Shown here: positions 1 through 8,976 of the stretch, piece by piece
Layout: the number at the start of each line of letters is the position of its first letter
Numbering within the stretch: position 1 is the stretch's first letter
Assembly (NCBI RefSeq): GCF_041431415.1
Contig: NZ_CP107845.1
Location: forward strand, 3,100,001-3,164,000
Direction: 5' to 3'
Source of the DNA: Streptomyces sp. NBC_00513
Lineage (GTDB): Bacteria; Actinomycetota; Actinomycetes; Streptomycetales; Streptomycetaceae
Length of the DNA stretch: 64,000 nucleotides
Position numbers and translations under genes: made by a program
Notes under the pieces: model-generated
Database searches by the model: none
Seen by the model: only the letters and a program-made list of their open reading frames with translations
Told to the model about the DNA's origin: nothing

Positions 1-609
1 GCCGTACACGTCGAGGGGTCCGGTGACGGTGGCGATCACGCGCCGGCCCCGGCCGAGGAGGTGGCGTACGGCCTCGGCGGCTCCGGCGAGGTTGTCGGAG
101 TCCACGCTGGGGAGCGTCTCGTCGGCCGAGCGGCGTCCGCTGATCACCGCGGGGATGCCGAGTTCGGCGAGCAGCTCCGGGAGCGGGTCACCGGCGTGCA
201 CGGAGACCAGCAGCACCCCGTCGACGCGGTGCCCGGACAGGTACTGGGCCAGTCGGCGGCGTTCCCGCTCGCTGCCGGCGAGGGTGAGCACCAGCTGCAC
301 GTCGGTCTCGGCGAGGGTGGCGCCGACTCCGCGCACCACGTCGGAGAAGTACGGCTCGGCGAAGAAGCGGGCCTCGGGCTCGGGGATGACGAGGGCGATG
401 GCGTCGGTGCGGTTCGCGGCGAGGGCCCGGGCGGCCCGGTTGGGGACGTAGCCGAGCTCGGCGACGGCGGCCTCGACGGCGGCCCTGGTGTGCTCGCTGA
501 CCTTGGAGGATCCGTTGATCACCCGGGAGACCGTGCCGCGTCCGACCCCGGCCCGGACCGCGACCTCCTCCAGCGTCGGCCGTCCCCCGCTGCGCCCGTG
601 CCCGTTCAT
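1..609 (-). CDS. cebR: CebR, LacI-family repressor of cello-oligosaccharide genes (partial)
   Basis: The N-terminal 203 residues of a LacI/GalR-family repressor are visible; the 3' part lies beyond the left edge. Residues 12-31 (TLEEVAARAGVGRGTVSRVI) are the LacI helix-turn-helix, followed by a hinge rich in Ala and the start of the sugar-binding domain (AIALVIPEPEARFFAEPYF). It starts at the ATG complementary to 607-609 and is divergent from a cebEFG-bglC operon. The intergenic region holds a perfect 14-bp CebR box. In Streptomyces CebR represses cellulose/cello-oligosaccharide use and is released by cellobiose or cellotriose. The assignment rests on family, gene order and operator together; the protein alone would only say LacI family. 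Confidence 0.9.
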   Translation of the reverse strand, partial: MNGHGRSGGRPTLEEVAVRAGVGRGTVSRVINGSSKVSEHTRAAVEAAVAELGYVPNRAARALAANRTDAIALVIPEPEARFFAEPYFSDVVRGVGATLAETDVQLVLTLAGSERERRRLAQYLSGHRVDGVLLVSVHAGDPLPELLAELGIPAVISGRRSADETLPSVDSDNLAGAAEAVRHLLGRGRRVIATVTGPLDVYG

Positions 610-659
610 GGCTTCCTCCCGGCTGGTGAATCTACCCGTTGACTGCCTCTTGACGATGG

Positions 660-673
660 TGGGAGCGCTCCCA
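660..673. promoter_or_regulatory. CebR operator (perfect 14-bp palindrome)
   Basis: TGGGAGCGCTCCCA is a perfect palindrome identical to the CebR-binding consensus known from Streptomyces. It lies 51 bp upstream of the cebE start. A possible -35 TTGACG (650-655) and -10 CACTGT (674-679) would put the operator in the promoter spacer, so bound CebR would block cebE transcription and possibly its own. The promoter hexamers are inference. Confidence 0.9.
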
Positions 674-723
674 CACTGTGGCACACGACACCCGGTACGT
701 TCCATCCCCCAGGGAGGATCCTG

Positions 724-2040
724 ATGCGAGCCCGAAGAAGACTTGTGACCGCGGTCGGTGCGATGGGCGCGACGGCGCTGCTCCTCGCGGGGTGCTCGCA
801 GGACCCCGGCGAGGCCCCCGCCCAGGGCGGCTCCACCGGCGGCAAGGCGAAGACCACCCTCACGGTCGGGGTCTTCGGCGCCTTCGGGCTCCAGGAGGCG
901 GGCCTGTACGACGAGTACATGGCGCAGAACCCGGGGGTCAGGATCGAGCAGACCTCCATCGAGCGCAACGAGAACTACTACCCGCAGCTCCTGACCCACC
1001 TGGGTACCGGCAGCGGACTCGCCGACATCCAGGCCGTGGAGGTCAACAACATCGCGGAGGTCACCGCGACCCAGGCGGACAAGCTGGTCGACCTCGCGAA
1101 GGCGCCGGGCGTCGACAAGGGCGCCTACCTGCCGTGGAAGTGGGCCCAGGGCACCGCGAAGAACGGGGCCACGGTCGCCCTCGGCACTGACATAGGCCCG
1201 CAGGGCATCTGCTACCGCAAGGACCTCTTCGCGGCGGCCGGGCTGCCCACCGACCGGGCCGCGGTCGGCGCGCTGTGGGCGGGCGACTGGAACAAGTACC
1301 TGGAGACGGGCAAGGCCTACAAGGCGAAGGCCGGGGCGGGCAAGGCCTTCGTGGACTCCGCGTCGGGCGTGATGGCGGCGGTGACGGGCAGCAGCGCGGA
1401 GCGGTTCTACGACGCGCAGGGCAAGGTCGCGTACAAGACGAACCCCGCGGTGCGCGGGGCCTTCGACCTGGCGGCCTCCTTCGCCGTCGAGGGGTTGAGC
1501 GCGAAGCTCCAGCAGTTCACCCCGGCCTGGGACCAGGGCTTCTCCAACGGGAACTTCGCCACCGTGTCCTGCCCTGCCTGGATGCTCGGCTACATCCAGG
1601 ACAAGGCCGGTCCGGCGGGCAAGGACAAGTGGGACGTGGCGCAGGCCCCGAAGCCGAGCAACTGGGGCGGTTCGTTCCTGGTGGTGCCGAAGGCGGGCAA
1701 GAAGGCCGAGGAGGCGGCGAAGCTGGCGGCCTGGCTGACGGCCCCGGCGCAGCAGGCGAAGCTGTTCGAGAAGCGCGGCAGCTTCCCGAGCGCGAGCGCC
1801 GCCTACAGCCTGCCGGCGGTGTCGGGCGCGAAGCACGCGTACTTCGGCGGCGCCCCGATCGGGGAGATCTTCGCGCGGGCCGCCGAGGGGGTGCCGGTGA
1901 CGGTGATCGGCCCGAAGGACCTGGTCATCGCGCAGAACCTGGCGGACATCGGGATGCTCCAGGTCGACCAGAAGGGCCGCACCCCGCAGGAGGGCTGGGA
2001 CGCCGCGGTGAAGGCGATCGACAACGCCCTGGAGCAGTGA
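724..2040 (+). CDS. cebE: CebE, cello-oligosaccharide-binding lipoprotein of an ABC importer
   Basis: This is a 438-residue extracellular solute-binding protein of the carbohydrate ABC family (SBP_bac_1). It has an Arg-rich n-region, a hydrophobic segment and a lipobox LLAGC with Cys24 as the lipidation site. A clear Shine-Dalgarno GGAGGA precedes the ATG. It is the first gene of the operon and is followed by two permeases and a GH1 beta-glucosidase, matching the Streptomyces cebEFG-bglC order. CebE-type proteins bind cellobiose and cellotriose and hand them to CebF/CebG; the energising ATPase MsiK is normally encoded elsewhere and none is present here. The CebR box upstream predicts repression in the absence of cellobiose. 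Confidence 0.92.
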   Translation: MRARRRLVTAVGAMGATALLLAGCSQDPGEAPAQGGSTGGKAKTTLTVGVFGAFGLQEAGLYDEYMAQNPGVRIEQTSIERNENYYPQLLTHLGTGSGLADIQAVEVNNIAEVTATQADKLVDLAKAPGVDKGAYLPWKWAQGTAKNGATVALGTDIGPQGICYRKDLFAAAGLPTDRAAVGALWAGDWNKYLETGKAYKAKAGAGKAFVDSASGVMAAVTGSSAERFYDAQGKVAYKTNPAVRGAFDLAASFAVEGLSAKLQQFTPAWDQGFSNGNFATVSCPAWMLGYIQDKAGPAGKDKWDVAQAPKPSNWGGSFLVVPKAGKKAEEAAKLAAWLTAPAQQAKLFEKRGSFPSASAAYSLPAVSGAKHAYFGGAPIGEIFARAAEGVPVTVIGPKDLVIAQNLADIGMLQVDQKGRTPQEGWDAAVKAIDNALEQ

Positions 2041-2047
2041 GGTTCCG

Positions 2048-3028
2048 GTGACGGACGAGACGGCTGTTCTCGCCCCCTCCGCCGCCGGCAGTGAGCGGCC
2101 GGCGGCGGAGGGGGGCGATCGGCGCCAACTGTGGCGCTCCCGCCGCTACCGGTGGGACCTGCGCTGGAGTCCGTACGGCTTCGTGGCGCCCTTCTTCCTC
2201 TTCTTCGCCGCGTTCGGGCTGTTCCCGCTGCTCTACACCGGCTGGGCGGCGCTGCACCAGGTGGAGTTGACGGACCCGGACGCCATGACCTGGGTGGGGC
2301 TGCGGAACTTCACCCGGCTGTGGGACGACGCGTTCTTCTGGAACGCGCTGCGCAACACCTTCACCATCGGGTTGTTGTCGACGGTGCCGCAGTTGGCGAT
2401 AGCGCTGGGGCTGGCGCACCTGCTCAACTACAAGATGCGCGGATCGGCCTTCTTCCGCGTCGCGGTGCTCACCCCGTACGCGACGTCGGTGGCCGCGGCC
2501 ACGCTGGTGTTCGTGCTGCTCTTCGGCCGGGACTACGGGATGGTCAACTGGGTTCTGTCCACGGTCGGTTTCGGGCCGGTGGACTGGCAGAACGGACCGT
2601 TCGCCTCCCAGGTGGCGGTGTCCACGATCGTGGTGTGGCGGTGGACGGGCTACAACGCGCTGATCTACCTGGCGGCCATGCAGGCCGTCTCCGCCGACCT
2701 CTACGAGTCGGCGGAGTTGGACGGGGCCTCGCGGTGGCAGCAGTTCGTCCACGTCACCGTGCCCTCGCTGCGACCGACGATCTTCTTCACCTGTGTGGTG
2801 TCGACCATCGGGGCCACCCAACTCTTCGGCGAGCCGCTGCTGTTCAACGGCGGGGCGGGCGCCACGGGCGGCTCGGACCACCAGTTCCAGACGCTGGGGC
2901 TGTACCTGTACGAGCAGGGCTGGGTGAACCTGCACCTGGGGCGGGCCTCCGCCATCGCGTGGGCGATGTTCCTGATCCTGCTGCTGATCGCGGGCCTGGC
3001 CCGGCTGCTGCGAAGGGTGTCCCGATGA
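2048..3028 (+). CDS. cebF: CebF, ABC sugar permease
   Basis: A 326-residue MalF-type inner-membrane permease. It starts at GTG 7 bp after cebE, has a polar N-terminal extension of about 45 residues, a first membrane helix ([19 protein letters not shown]), and five further hydrophobic segments. The cytoplasmic EAA loop, which contacts the ATPase, reads [15 protein letters not shown] near residues 219-233. It forms the heterodimeric cello-oligosaccharide channel with CebG. Its stop overlaps the next start as ATGA, so translation of the two permeases is probably coupled. Confidence 0.92.
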   Translation: MTDETAVLAPSAAGSERPAAEGGDRRQLWRSRRYRWDLRWSPYGFVAPFFLFFAAFGLFPLLYTGWAALHQVELTDPDAMTWVGLRNFTRLWDDAFFWNALRNTFTIGLLSTVPQLAIALGLAHLLNYKMRGSAFFRVAVLTPYATSVAAATLVFVLLFGRDYGMVNWVLSTVGFGPVDWQNGPFASQVAVSTIVVWRWTGYNALIYLAAMQAVSADLYESAELDGASRWQQFVHVTVPSLRPTIFFTCVVSTIGATQLFGEPLLFNGGAGATGGSDHQFQTLGLYLYEQGWVNLHLGRASAIAWAMFLILLLIAGLARLLRRVSR

Positions 3029-3849
3029 GATCGCTGCGCGCGGGGAAGCCGACGTACGTCGTCCTCGGGGTCTTCACCCTCGGCTCCCTCTTCCCCCTGG
3101 TGTGGACGGCGGTCGCCGCGTCCCGGAACAACACGCGGCTGGCGCAGACCCCGCCGCCGTTCTGGTTCGGCGGGAACCTGGGCCACAACCTGTCGGTCGC
3201 CTGGACCGACGCGAACATGGGCGCGGCCCTGCTGAACACGGTGATCGTGGCGGGCACGATCACCGCGGGCACCGTGCTCTTCTCCACCCTGGCCGGCTTC
3301 GCCTTCGCGAAACTGCGGTTCCGGGGGCGTCGGCCGCTGATGGCGCTGGTGGTCGCGACGATGCTGGTGCCGCCCCAGTTGAGTGTGGTCCCGCTGTACA
3401 TGTTGATCGCCGAGCTGTCCTGGACGGACCGGCTCCAGGCGGTGGTGCTGCCGGCCCTGGTGGGTGCCTTCGGGGTGTTCTTCATGCGGCAGTACCTGGT
3501 GCACGCGCTGCCGTTCGAACTGGTGGAGGCGGCGCGGACCGACGGGGCGAGCTCGTGGCGCGTCGTGTGGCACGTGGTGTTCCCGGCGGCGCGTCCGGCG
3601 ATGGCGGTGTTGGGGATGCTGACCTTCGTCATGGCCTGGAACGACTTCTTCTGGCCGATCGTCGCGCTGACGCAGAACGGCAGCCCGACGGTGCAGGTGG
3701 CCCTGACGGGTCTGGGCCGGGGGTACATCCCCGACCAGTCCGTGATCATGGCGGGTGCGCTGCTGGGCACGCTCCCGCTGCTGCTGGTGTTCCTCGTCTT
3801 CGGCCGCCAGATCGTCGGCGGCATCATGCAGGGAGCGGTGAAGGGTTGA
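3025..3849 (+). CDS. cebG: CebG, ABC sugar permease
   Basis: A 274-residue MalG-type permease partner of CebF. It begins at ATG in the ATGA overlap with cebF. The N-terminal helix is [20 protein letters not shown], and the EAA loop reads [20 protein letters not shown]. The protein ends with a hydrophobic helix and the tail [10 protein letters not shown], typical of MalG relatives. No ATPase gene follows; such systems in Streptomyces use the shared ATPase MsiK. Confidence 0.92.
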   Translation: MRSLRAGKPTYVVLGVFTLGSLFPLVWTAVAASRNNTRLAQTPPPFWFGGNLGHNLSVAWTDANMGAALLNTVIVAGTITAGTVLFSTLAGFAFAKLRFRGRRPLMALVVATMLVPPQLSVVPLYMLIAELSWTDRLQAVVLPALVGAFGVFFMRQYLVHALPFELVEAARTDGASSWRVVWHVVFPAARPAMAVLGMLTFVMAWNDFFWPIVALTQNGSPTVQVALTGLGRGYIPDQSVIMAGALLGTLPLLLVFLVFGRQIVGGIMQGAVKG

Positions 3850-3854
3850 GCGGG

Positions 3855-5207
3855 ATGAGCGGGATGAGCGGGATGCGGTTCCCCGACGGGTTCCTGTGGG
3901 GCGCGGCCACGGCCGCCTTCCAGATCGAGGGCGCGGCCGAGCTGCGCGGGCCGTCGATCTGGGACACCTTCTGCCGTACGCCGGGGAAGGTGCACGGCGG
4001 CGACACGGGAGACGTGGCGGCCGATCACCATCGGTTGTGGCGCGAGGACGTCCGGCTGATGGCCGGGCTGGGGCTGGGGGCGTACCGGTTCTCGGTGTCC
4101 TGGCCCCGGGTGTCGTCCGGCGGGCTCGGCTTCTACGACGCGCTCGTCGACGAGTTGCTCGCGCACGGGATCGAGCCGTGCCCGACGCTGTACCACTGGG
4201 ACCTGCCGCAGGAGTGGGAGGACGCGGGCGGCTGGCCGGAACGGGAGACCGCGTACGCCTTCGCCTCGTACGCCGAGACGGTCGCGAAGACCCTCGGGGA
4301 CCGGGTGGGGCGCTGGACCACCCTCAACGAGCCCTGGTGCAGCGCGTTCCTCGGCTACGCCTCGGGGGTCCACGCGCCGGGGCGCACCTCGCCCGCCGAT
4401 TCGCTGCGTGCCGCGCACCACCTCAACCTGGCGCACGGGTTGGCCGCGTCGGCGCTGACCTCGGTCCTGCCGTCCTCGGCGCGGGTCGGCATCGCCCTCA
4501 ACCCGAGCGCGGTGCGTCCACTGACCGACTCGGAGGCCGATCTGGACGCGGTGCGGCGGATCGACGCCCTCGCGAACCGGATCTTCACCGGGCCGCTGCT
4601 GCACGGCGCCTACCCCGACGACCTGCGGGTCGACACGGCCGCGCTGACCGACTGGTCCTTCGTCCGGCCGGGCGACGAGGCGCTGATCCACCAGCCCCTC
4701 GGCTTTCTCGGGGTGAACTACTACACCCCGGCCGTGGTCTCGGCGGCCTCCGGCGGCCCGCGCGCCGACGGGCACGGCGACAGCGAGCACTCGCCGTGGC
4801 CCGGCTCGGAGTCCGTGGCCTTCCACCAGCCTCCGGGCGAGCGGACCGACATGAACTGGTCGATCGATCCGACCGGGCTGCGCGAGCTGTTGTCCCGGTT
4901 CGCCGGCGAGGCACCGGGCCTGCCGCTCCTCGTCACCGAGAACGGCGCCGCCTACGGCCCTGACCTGCACGATCCGCTACGCATCGACTATGTGCGCGGG
5001 CATCTCGCGGCGATCCACGGCGCGCTGGCCGACGGGGCGCCCGTGGAGGGCTACTTCCTCTGGTCGCTGATGGACAACTTCGAGTGGAGCCACGGCTACG
5101 GCAAACGGTTCGGCATCGTCCACGTCGACTACGAGACCCAGGTCCGCACCCCGCGCTCCAGTGCCGTCTGGTACGCCGACCTGGCCAGGAGCGGCCTCCT
5201 GCGGTGA
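3855..5207 (+). CDS. bglC: BglC, GH1 beta-glucosidase (intracellular)
   Basis: A glycoside hydrolase family 1 enzyme of about 450 residues, the normal GH1 length, without signal peptide, so it should hydrolyse imported cellobiose to glucose in the cytoplasm. The acid/base Glu is in TLNEPW (Glu159) and the nucleophile Glu is in VTENGAAY (Glu362). The start is ambiguous: three in-frame ATGs (3855, 3864, 3873) sit in a 9-bp repeat giving [11 protein letters not shown] chose the first because AAGGG lies 9 bp upstream; a TTG at 3846 would overlap the cebG stop. Last gene of the ceb operon. Confidence 0.93.
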   Translation: MSGMSGMRFPDGFLWGAATAAFQIEGAAELRGPSIWDTFCRTPGKVHGGDTGDVAADHHRLWREDVRLMAGLGLGAYRFSVSWPRVSSGGLGFYDALVDELLAHGIEPCPTLYHWDLPQEWEDAGGWPERETAYAFASYAETVAKTLGDRVGRWTTLNEPWCSAFLGYASGVHAPGRTSPADSLRAAHHLNLAHGLAASALTSVLPSSARVGIALNPSAVRPLTDSEADLDAVRRIDALANRIFTGPLLHGAYPDDLRVDTAALTDWSFVRPGDEALIHQPLGFLGVNYYTPAVVSAASGGPRADGHGDSEHSPWPGSESVAFHQPPGERTDMNWSIDPTGLRELLSRFAGEAPGLPLLVTENGAAYGPDLHDPLRIDYVRGHLAAIHGALADGAPVEGYFLWSLMDNFEWSHGYGKRFGIVHVDYETQVRTPRSSAVWYADLARSGLLR

Positions 5208-5214
5208 CCGGCGT

Positions 5215-5793
5215 TCAGCCCCTGGCCGGGGGCCAGTTCTCCAGGGCGACGTGCAGCACGTCGATGATCCGCTCCCAGGACGCGCCGACGTCCCGGGGGT
5301 GGCCGAAGCCGCCGGTGGCCTCCAGCCCGCTGTACCCGTGGAAGGTGCTCCGCAGCAGGCGGACTGCGTCGGTCAGGTCGGGTTCGGCCAGGCCGTAGGC
5401 GCGCAACACCCCGTATGTGAGGTCGATGAAGCGGAGGTGGCCGGCGGACGCGGCGCCCCGCTCCGGGGGGAGCTGGATCTGGGTGGCCGCGTACCGGCCG
5501 GGGTGGCGCAGGGCAAAGTCGCGGTAGGAGTCGGCGAAGGCGGCGAGTGCGTCCCGGCCCGAGCGCCCGGCCACCGCCGCGCCGATCAGGTCCGCGATCT
5601 CGCCGGCCGCCAGCACGGCCACCCTGATCCGCAGGTCCTGGAGGTTGCGGACGTGGGAGTAGAGGCTGGCGTCCTTCACCCCGAAGTTCCGGGCGAGGGC
5701 CGACACGGTCACCTTGTCGAAGCCGACTTCGTCGGAGAGGTCCGCGGCGGCCCGGGTGACCCGCTCGGCCGTCAGACCCGCGCGCGGGGCCAT
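5215..5793 (-). CDS. TetR-family regulator with WHG-type C-terminal domain
   Basis: A 192-residue one-component repressor. The N-terminal TetR helix-turn-helix covers about residues 10-55 (TVSALARNFGVKDASLYSHV). The C-terminal part contains RSTFHGYSGLEATGGF, the signature of the WHG ligand domain. The ATG at 5793 is chosen over an upstream in-frame start because GGAGGTG lies immediately upstream. It is convergent with bglC (7-bp gap). Its target and ligand cannot be read from the sequence; no divergent partner gene lies directly upstream. Confidence 0.85.
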   Translation of the reverse strand: MAPRAGLTAERVTRAAADLSDEVGFDKVTVSALARNFGVKDASLYSHVRNLQDLRIRVAVLAAGEIADLIGAAVAGRSGRDALAAFADSYRDFALRHPGRYAATQIQLPPERGAASAGHLRFIDLTYGVLRAYGLAEPDLTDAVRLLRSTFHGYSGLEATGGFGHPRDVGASWERIIDVLHVALENWPPARG

Positions 5794-6289
5794 GCGTTCA
5801 CCTCCGCCCGCTGGTTCCCGGACCGTCCGGGGAATTCTCCGAATATACATACGCCCCGGCGGGAGCCCCCGCGACGCGGGCGCGGGCCCTGTCCGGCGGG
5901 CGCGGGTCCCTGCCTCCGCTCACGCGGGGCCCTGACCGGCCGCTCTTCGGAGACTCTTCCCGGTCCGGTCCCCCGTGAGAGGACCGGCGCGCCCCCGGTG
6001 TCGACCACCCCTGGTCGGACCGTCCCGCGCCGCCCCCTCCCGGAGCGTCAGATGTCTCCCACCGGTCACCCCTTGCCCTATCACCTCATGCCCGCCCGGC
6101 CCGCGTTCCCGGACCGGCTCCTCCCACCACACCTTCCACCACGCCCTCCACCACACCTTCCACCACTCCCCTGCCGAACGACGACCGGCGGCGAGGATCG
6201 ACGCGACAGACATCGACGCGACGGACCACGTCAGGACGAACACCTTCATGGCGAACACCTTCACGCCAGACACCGGCACGACGGACACC

Positions 6290-6364
6290 GACACAACGGA
6301 CTGCGACACAACGGACTGCGACATGGCGGGCAGCGACATGGCGGACTGCGACATGGCGGGCATC
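6290..6364. repeat. 15-bp tandem repeat, five copies
   Basis: Two copies of GACACAACGGACTGC are followed by three diverged copies beginning GACATGGCGG. The 15-bp period is exact. Read on the minus strand it gives a five-residue repeat ending in Ser; I do not consider that a real protein. Confidence 0.85.
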
Positions 6365-6395
6365 TCCACTCTAGAATGAGTCTTTGGCACAGATT

Positions 6396-6424
6396 CTGTG
6401 TGACGCATTCCCTGCGTCACACAG
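6396..6424. promoter_or_regulatory. putative MarR operator, perfect 12-5-12 inverted repeat
   Basis: CTGTGTGACGCA, a 5-bp spacer, then its exact reverse complement, ending 25 bp before the marR start. Position and symmetry suggest autoregulation by the downstream MarR protein. A possible -10 TTAAAT follows at 6425-6430. Confidence 0.7.
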
Positions 6425-6449
6425 TTAAATTTGAAGCACGGAGAAGCCG

Positions 6450-6944
6450 ATGTCAACCAAGTCCCCTCGTTCGGGTAAGGAATGGACCCGCGCGGAACTG
6501 CTCGCGCGGATCCTCATCGAGAGCGACCGGCACCACACCGATTACGCACGCCTCCACCTGGCCATGGCCGACCACCTCGGCCTGCACCCCACCGACACGC
6601 AGTGCCTGCGTCTCCTCGCGAACGAGACGGAGCCGGTGAGCACCGGCCACATCGCCCGGCTCACCGGTCTGACCTCGGGATCCGCCACGCGTCTGGTCGA
6701 CCGGATGGTCAAGGCGGGACTGGTGGAGCGGCACGCCGACCCGCACGACCGCCGCCGTTCCCTCGTCTCCCTGGCGCCCGAGGCCCGGCGGCGGATCGGC
6801 GCCGCCTGGGAAGCCCCCGACCGGGCCTTCGGCACCGCGCTGCGGGACTACTCGGACGGCGAACTCGCCGTCATCGCCGACTACCTCCACCGCGCGGCCG
6901 AGGTGGGGCGCGTCGAGGCCGAGCGGCTCGACTCCGCCGACTGA
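6450..6944 (+). CDS. MarR-family transcriptional regulator
   Basis: A 164-residue winged-helix regulator. The recognition region is GHIARLTGLTSGSATRLVDRM (shortened here to its core at residues ~73-92), followed by the wing with the family signature DPHDRRRSLVSL. The N- and C-terminal helices would form the dimer interface. GGAG lies 7 bp upstream of the ATG. A strong inverted repeat just upstream suggests autoregulation, and the MFS transporter that follows on the same strand 380 bp away is a possible target. Ligand unknown. Confidence 0.85.
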   Translation: MSTKSPRSGKEWTRAELLARILIESDRHHTDYARLHLAMADHLGLHPTDTQCLRLLANETEPVSTGHIARLTGLTSGSATRLVDRMVKAGLVERHADPHDRRRSLVSLAPEARRRIGAAWEAPDRAFGTALRDYSDGELAVIADYLHRAAEVGRVEAERLDSAD

Positions 6945-7325
6945 TCCCCGGCCGGCCCGCGGACACGGCAGCCACCCGACCGCCCCGCCGCCGGCACCCG
7001 CCATCCGGCACCCGCGATCCAGCCGCCACCGCCCGCCCTGCCCCCGGCACCCGGCACCCGCCACCCGTCACCCGCGGTCCAGCCGCCACCGCCGGCCCCG
7101 CCCGCCCCGCCCGGCGTCCCTCATCCCGCACCCCGCACCCGGCACCCGGCACCCGGCCGCCCATCGCGAAGGTCCGCCCGTCGGAAAGGTCGCCCGTCGG
7201 GAAGGTCCGGTCCGCCCGTCGGACACGGGGTTCCGAAGCGGTGGTTCCGTCGCTACCGTCCCGGATCGACGGGCACGACGCGCGCCGGAGACACGGGAGG
7301 GTCGGCGTGCGGATGGAGGATGCCC
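6945..7325. repeat. repeat-rich intergenic region with a 60-bp direct repeat
   Basis: Between marR and the MFS gene. Positions 6991-7050 and 7051-7110 are two copies of a 60-bp unit built of CACCCG and CCAGCCGCCACCGCC, matching at most positions. Further on, GCCCGTCGG-type motifs recur three times (about 7175-7220). No gene is supported; the promoter of the MFS gene is presumably in the last 100 bp. Confidence 0.65.
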
Positions 7326-8840
7326 GTGTCCCGATCCACAGCCGCTCCGAGCGGCTTCTGCGGTGTGTTCGCCCTCGGCGGCGGCGCCCTTCCCGTCCAC
7401 GCTTTCCTGGCCCGGCTGCCCGCCGCGCTCTGCCCCGTCGGCACGCTCATGCTCATCAACACGCGCGACGGGATCGGGGCGGCCGGCGCCGTCGCCTCCG
7501 CGCTCTGGCTGGGTCAGGCCGTCGGTGGACCGGTCATCGGCCGGTCGGCCGACCGGCGCGGCCACCGGCCCGTGTTGCTCGTGGCCTGCGGCGCGAACGC
7601 CCTCACCCTGTTCGCCCTGGTGTCGGCGGTCCTGGGCGGGCTGCCCCTGCCCGCCCTGCTCGCCCTCGCCGCCGCGGCGGGCCTCACCGTCCCGCAGGTC
7701 GGGCCGCTGGCTCGGGCACGCTGGGCTCGGCTGGCCGGGGAGGACCGGGTCCTGAAGGGGGCCGCGCTCTCCTTCGACACCACCCTGGACGAGGTCGGGT
7801 TCATGGTCGGCCCCGCGCTCGCGGGGATCCTCGCGGTGGCCGTGCACCCCGCTTCCGCGCTGGTGTTCGCCGGCGTGCTGATCCTCGTCTTCGGCACCCT
7901 CTTCGCCCTGCACCCGACCGCGCCCGGGCCGACCGCGTCCGCGCGGGCCGGCGAAGCCGCCCAGCCCTCGACCATCCAGCCGACCCCGACCCCGACCCCG
8001 ACCGCGTCCGCGCGGACCCGGACCACCCGGACCACCCGGACCACCCGGACCACCCGGACCACCCGGACCACCCGGACCATGACCGCGCGGGCCGCCGTAC
8101 CACTGTGGTCGCCCGGGCTGGTCCTGCTGTTCGCCCTGGCCGTGCTCCAGGGGGCCGCGATGAGCGGTGCCAACACGGGGGTCAACGCACTCGCCGAGGC
8201 ACGGGGCGAACCGGGCGCGGCCGGACTGGTGTGGGCCGCGATGGCCGTGACCAGCTCCGTCGCCGGCTTCGCGACCGTGGCGCGACCGGGGTCGACCGTC
8301 CTGACCGTCCGGCTGCGCCGGACGATCGCGCTACAGGCCGTACTGACACTGCCCCTGCTTGCCGTGTCGGGGCTGTGGGAGGCGGCGTTCGCCGTCGGGG
8401 CCGTGGGGTCTGCCGTCGCCCCGCACCTGATCGCGCTGTTCGCTCTGGTGGAGCGCACGGGGCCGGCGGAACGCCTGGCCGAGGCCATGACCCTGCTGGG
8501 CAGCGGGCTGATCCTCGGTCAGGCCCTGGCGGCGGCGGTGGCCGGTCCACTGGCGGCGGCGTACGGCCACCGGGCGGCGTTCGCCGTGGCCTGCGGGGCG
8601 GTCGTCACGTCGGCGGTGGTGGCCGCGGTGGCCCGGCCCGGGTGGGTACGGGGCGCGACGGGCCCCGCGCCCGCCCCCGCCTCGCAACACGACGCGGACG
8701 CAGGAGAGTCCCGTACGGGCGGCGTGGACGCGTCCCGTACGAAGGACTTCACCAGGAACGTCACCAAGGACGTCGCTCCGGACGGCACGCCCCACATCCC
8801 CGCTCCCCGCGCCGACGGCAGGCCTACGCCCCGCCGGTAG
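7326..8840 (+). CDS. MFS-family membrane transporter
   Basis: A major facilitator superfamily protein of about 504 residues with roughly twelve hydrophobic segments, including the loop GRSADRRGHRPVLL between helices 2 and 3, the MFS motif-A region. The ATG at 7320 abuts GGAGGA and cannot use it; GTG at 7326 has GGAGGA at a 5-bp spacing and is preferred. The central loop (about residues 200-255) contains PTPTPTPT and a Thr/Arg repeat encoded by a 9-bp tandem repeat. The C-terminal ~60 residues are hydrophilic. Substrate unknown; export is a guess from similar actinobacterial proteins. Confidence 0.75.
   Translation: MSRSTAAPSGFCGVFALGGGALPVHAFLARLPAALCPVGTLMLINTRDGIGAAGAVASALWLGQAVGGPVIGRSADRRGHRPVLLVACGANALTLFALVSAVLGGLPLPALLALAAAAGLTVPQVGPLARARWARLAGEDRVLKGAALSFDTTLDEVGFMVGPALAGILAVAVHPASALVFAGVLILVFGTLFALHPTAPGPTASARAGEAAQPSTIQPTPTPTPTASARTRTTRTTRTTRTTRTTRTTRTMTARAAVPLWSPGLVLLFALAVLQGAAMSGANTGVNALAEARGEPGAAGLVWAAMAVTSSVAGFATVARPGSTVLTVRLRRTIALQAVLTLPLLAVSGLWEAAFAVGAVGSAVAPHLIALFALVERTGPAERLAEAMTLLGSGLILGQALAAAVAGPLAAAYGHRAAFAVACGAVVTSAVVAAVARPGWVRGATGPAPAPASQHDADAGESRTGGVDASRTKDFTRNVTKDVAPDGTPHIPAPRADGRPTPRR
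8020..8079 (+). repeat. 9-bp tandem repeat inside the MFS gene
   Basis: Six exact copies of GGACCACCC plus a partial seventh. It encodes alternating Thr-Thr-Arg in the cytoplasmic loop between the two halves of the transporter. Because the unit is a multiple of three, copy-number changes keep the frame. Confidence 0.9.
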
Positions 8841-8880
8841 GGGTGCGGCCTCCCGGGTCCGCGCTCCGAACGCATCGAGC

Positions 8881-8976
8881 CCGGACCGGCGCACCCGCCT
8901 CAGCCCGGACCGGCGCACCCGCCTCAGGCCGACCCAGGCACACCGCCTCAGGCCGACCCGGCCACCCCGCCTCAGG
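8881..8976. repeat. 24-bp tandem repeat, four copies
   Basis: Units start at 8881, 8905, 8929 and 8953 with an exact 24-bp period; the first two (CCGGACCGGCGCACCCGCCT then CAGC) are near identical and the last two have diverged. The last unit reaches into the stop codon of the minus-strand reductase gene. Confidence 0.85.

Larger units (their letters stand above)
5794..6449. other. gene-free, repeat-rich intergenic region
   Basis: About 650 bp between the divergent tetR and marR genes. I see no supported gene. It holds CCACCAC-type low-complexity sequence around 6125-6175, a five-copy 15-bp tandem repeat (6290-6364), a candidate -10 TAGAAT (6372-6377) and the marR operator palindrome (6396-6424). 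A minus-strand reading frame through it encodes Ser/Val/Met and Trp-rich repeats and looks like a by-product of the repeats. Confidence 0.6.

Noticed and set aside
3829..3842. A second CebR box before bglC (AGGGAGCGGTG).
   Set aside because: Only one half resembles TGGGAGCGCTCCCA; the other half lacks the symmetry.
5920..6456. A 178-residue minus-strand reading frame divergent from marR.
   Set aside because: It is made of repeats (Ser/Val/Met, then WWKVWW) created by tandem DNA repeats, has no recognisable domain, and covers the marR operator.
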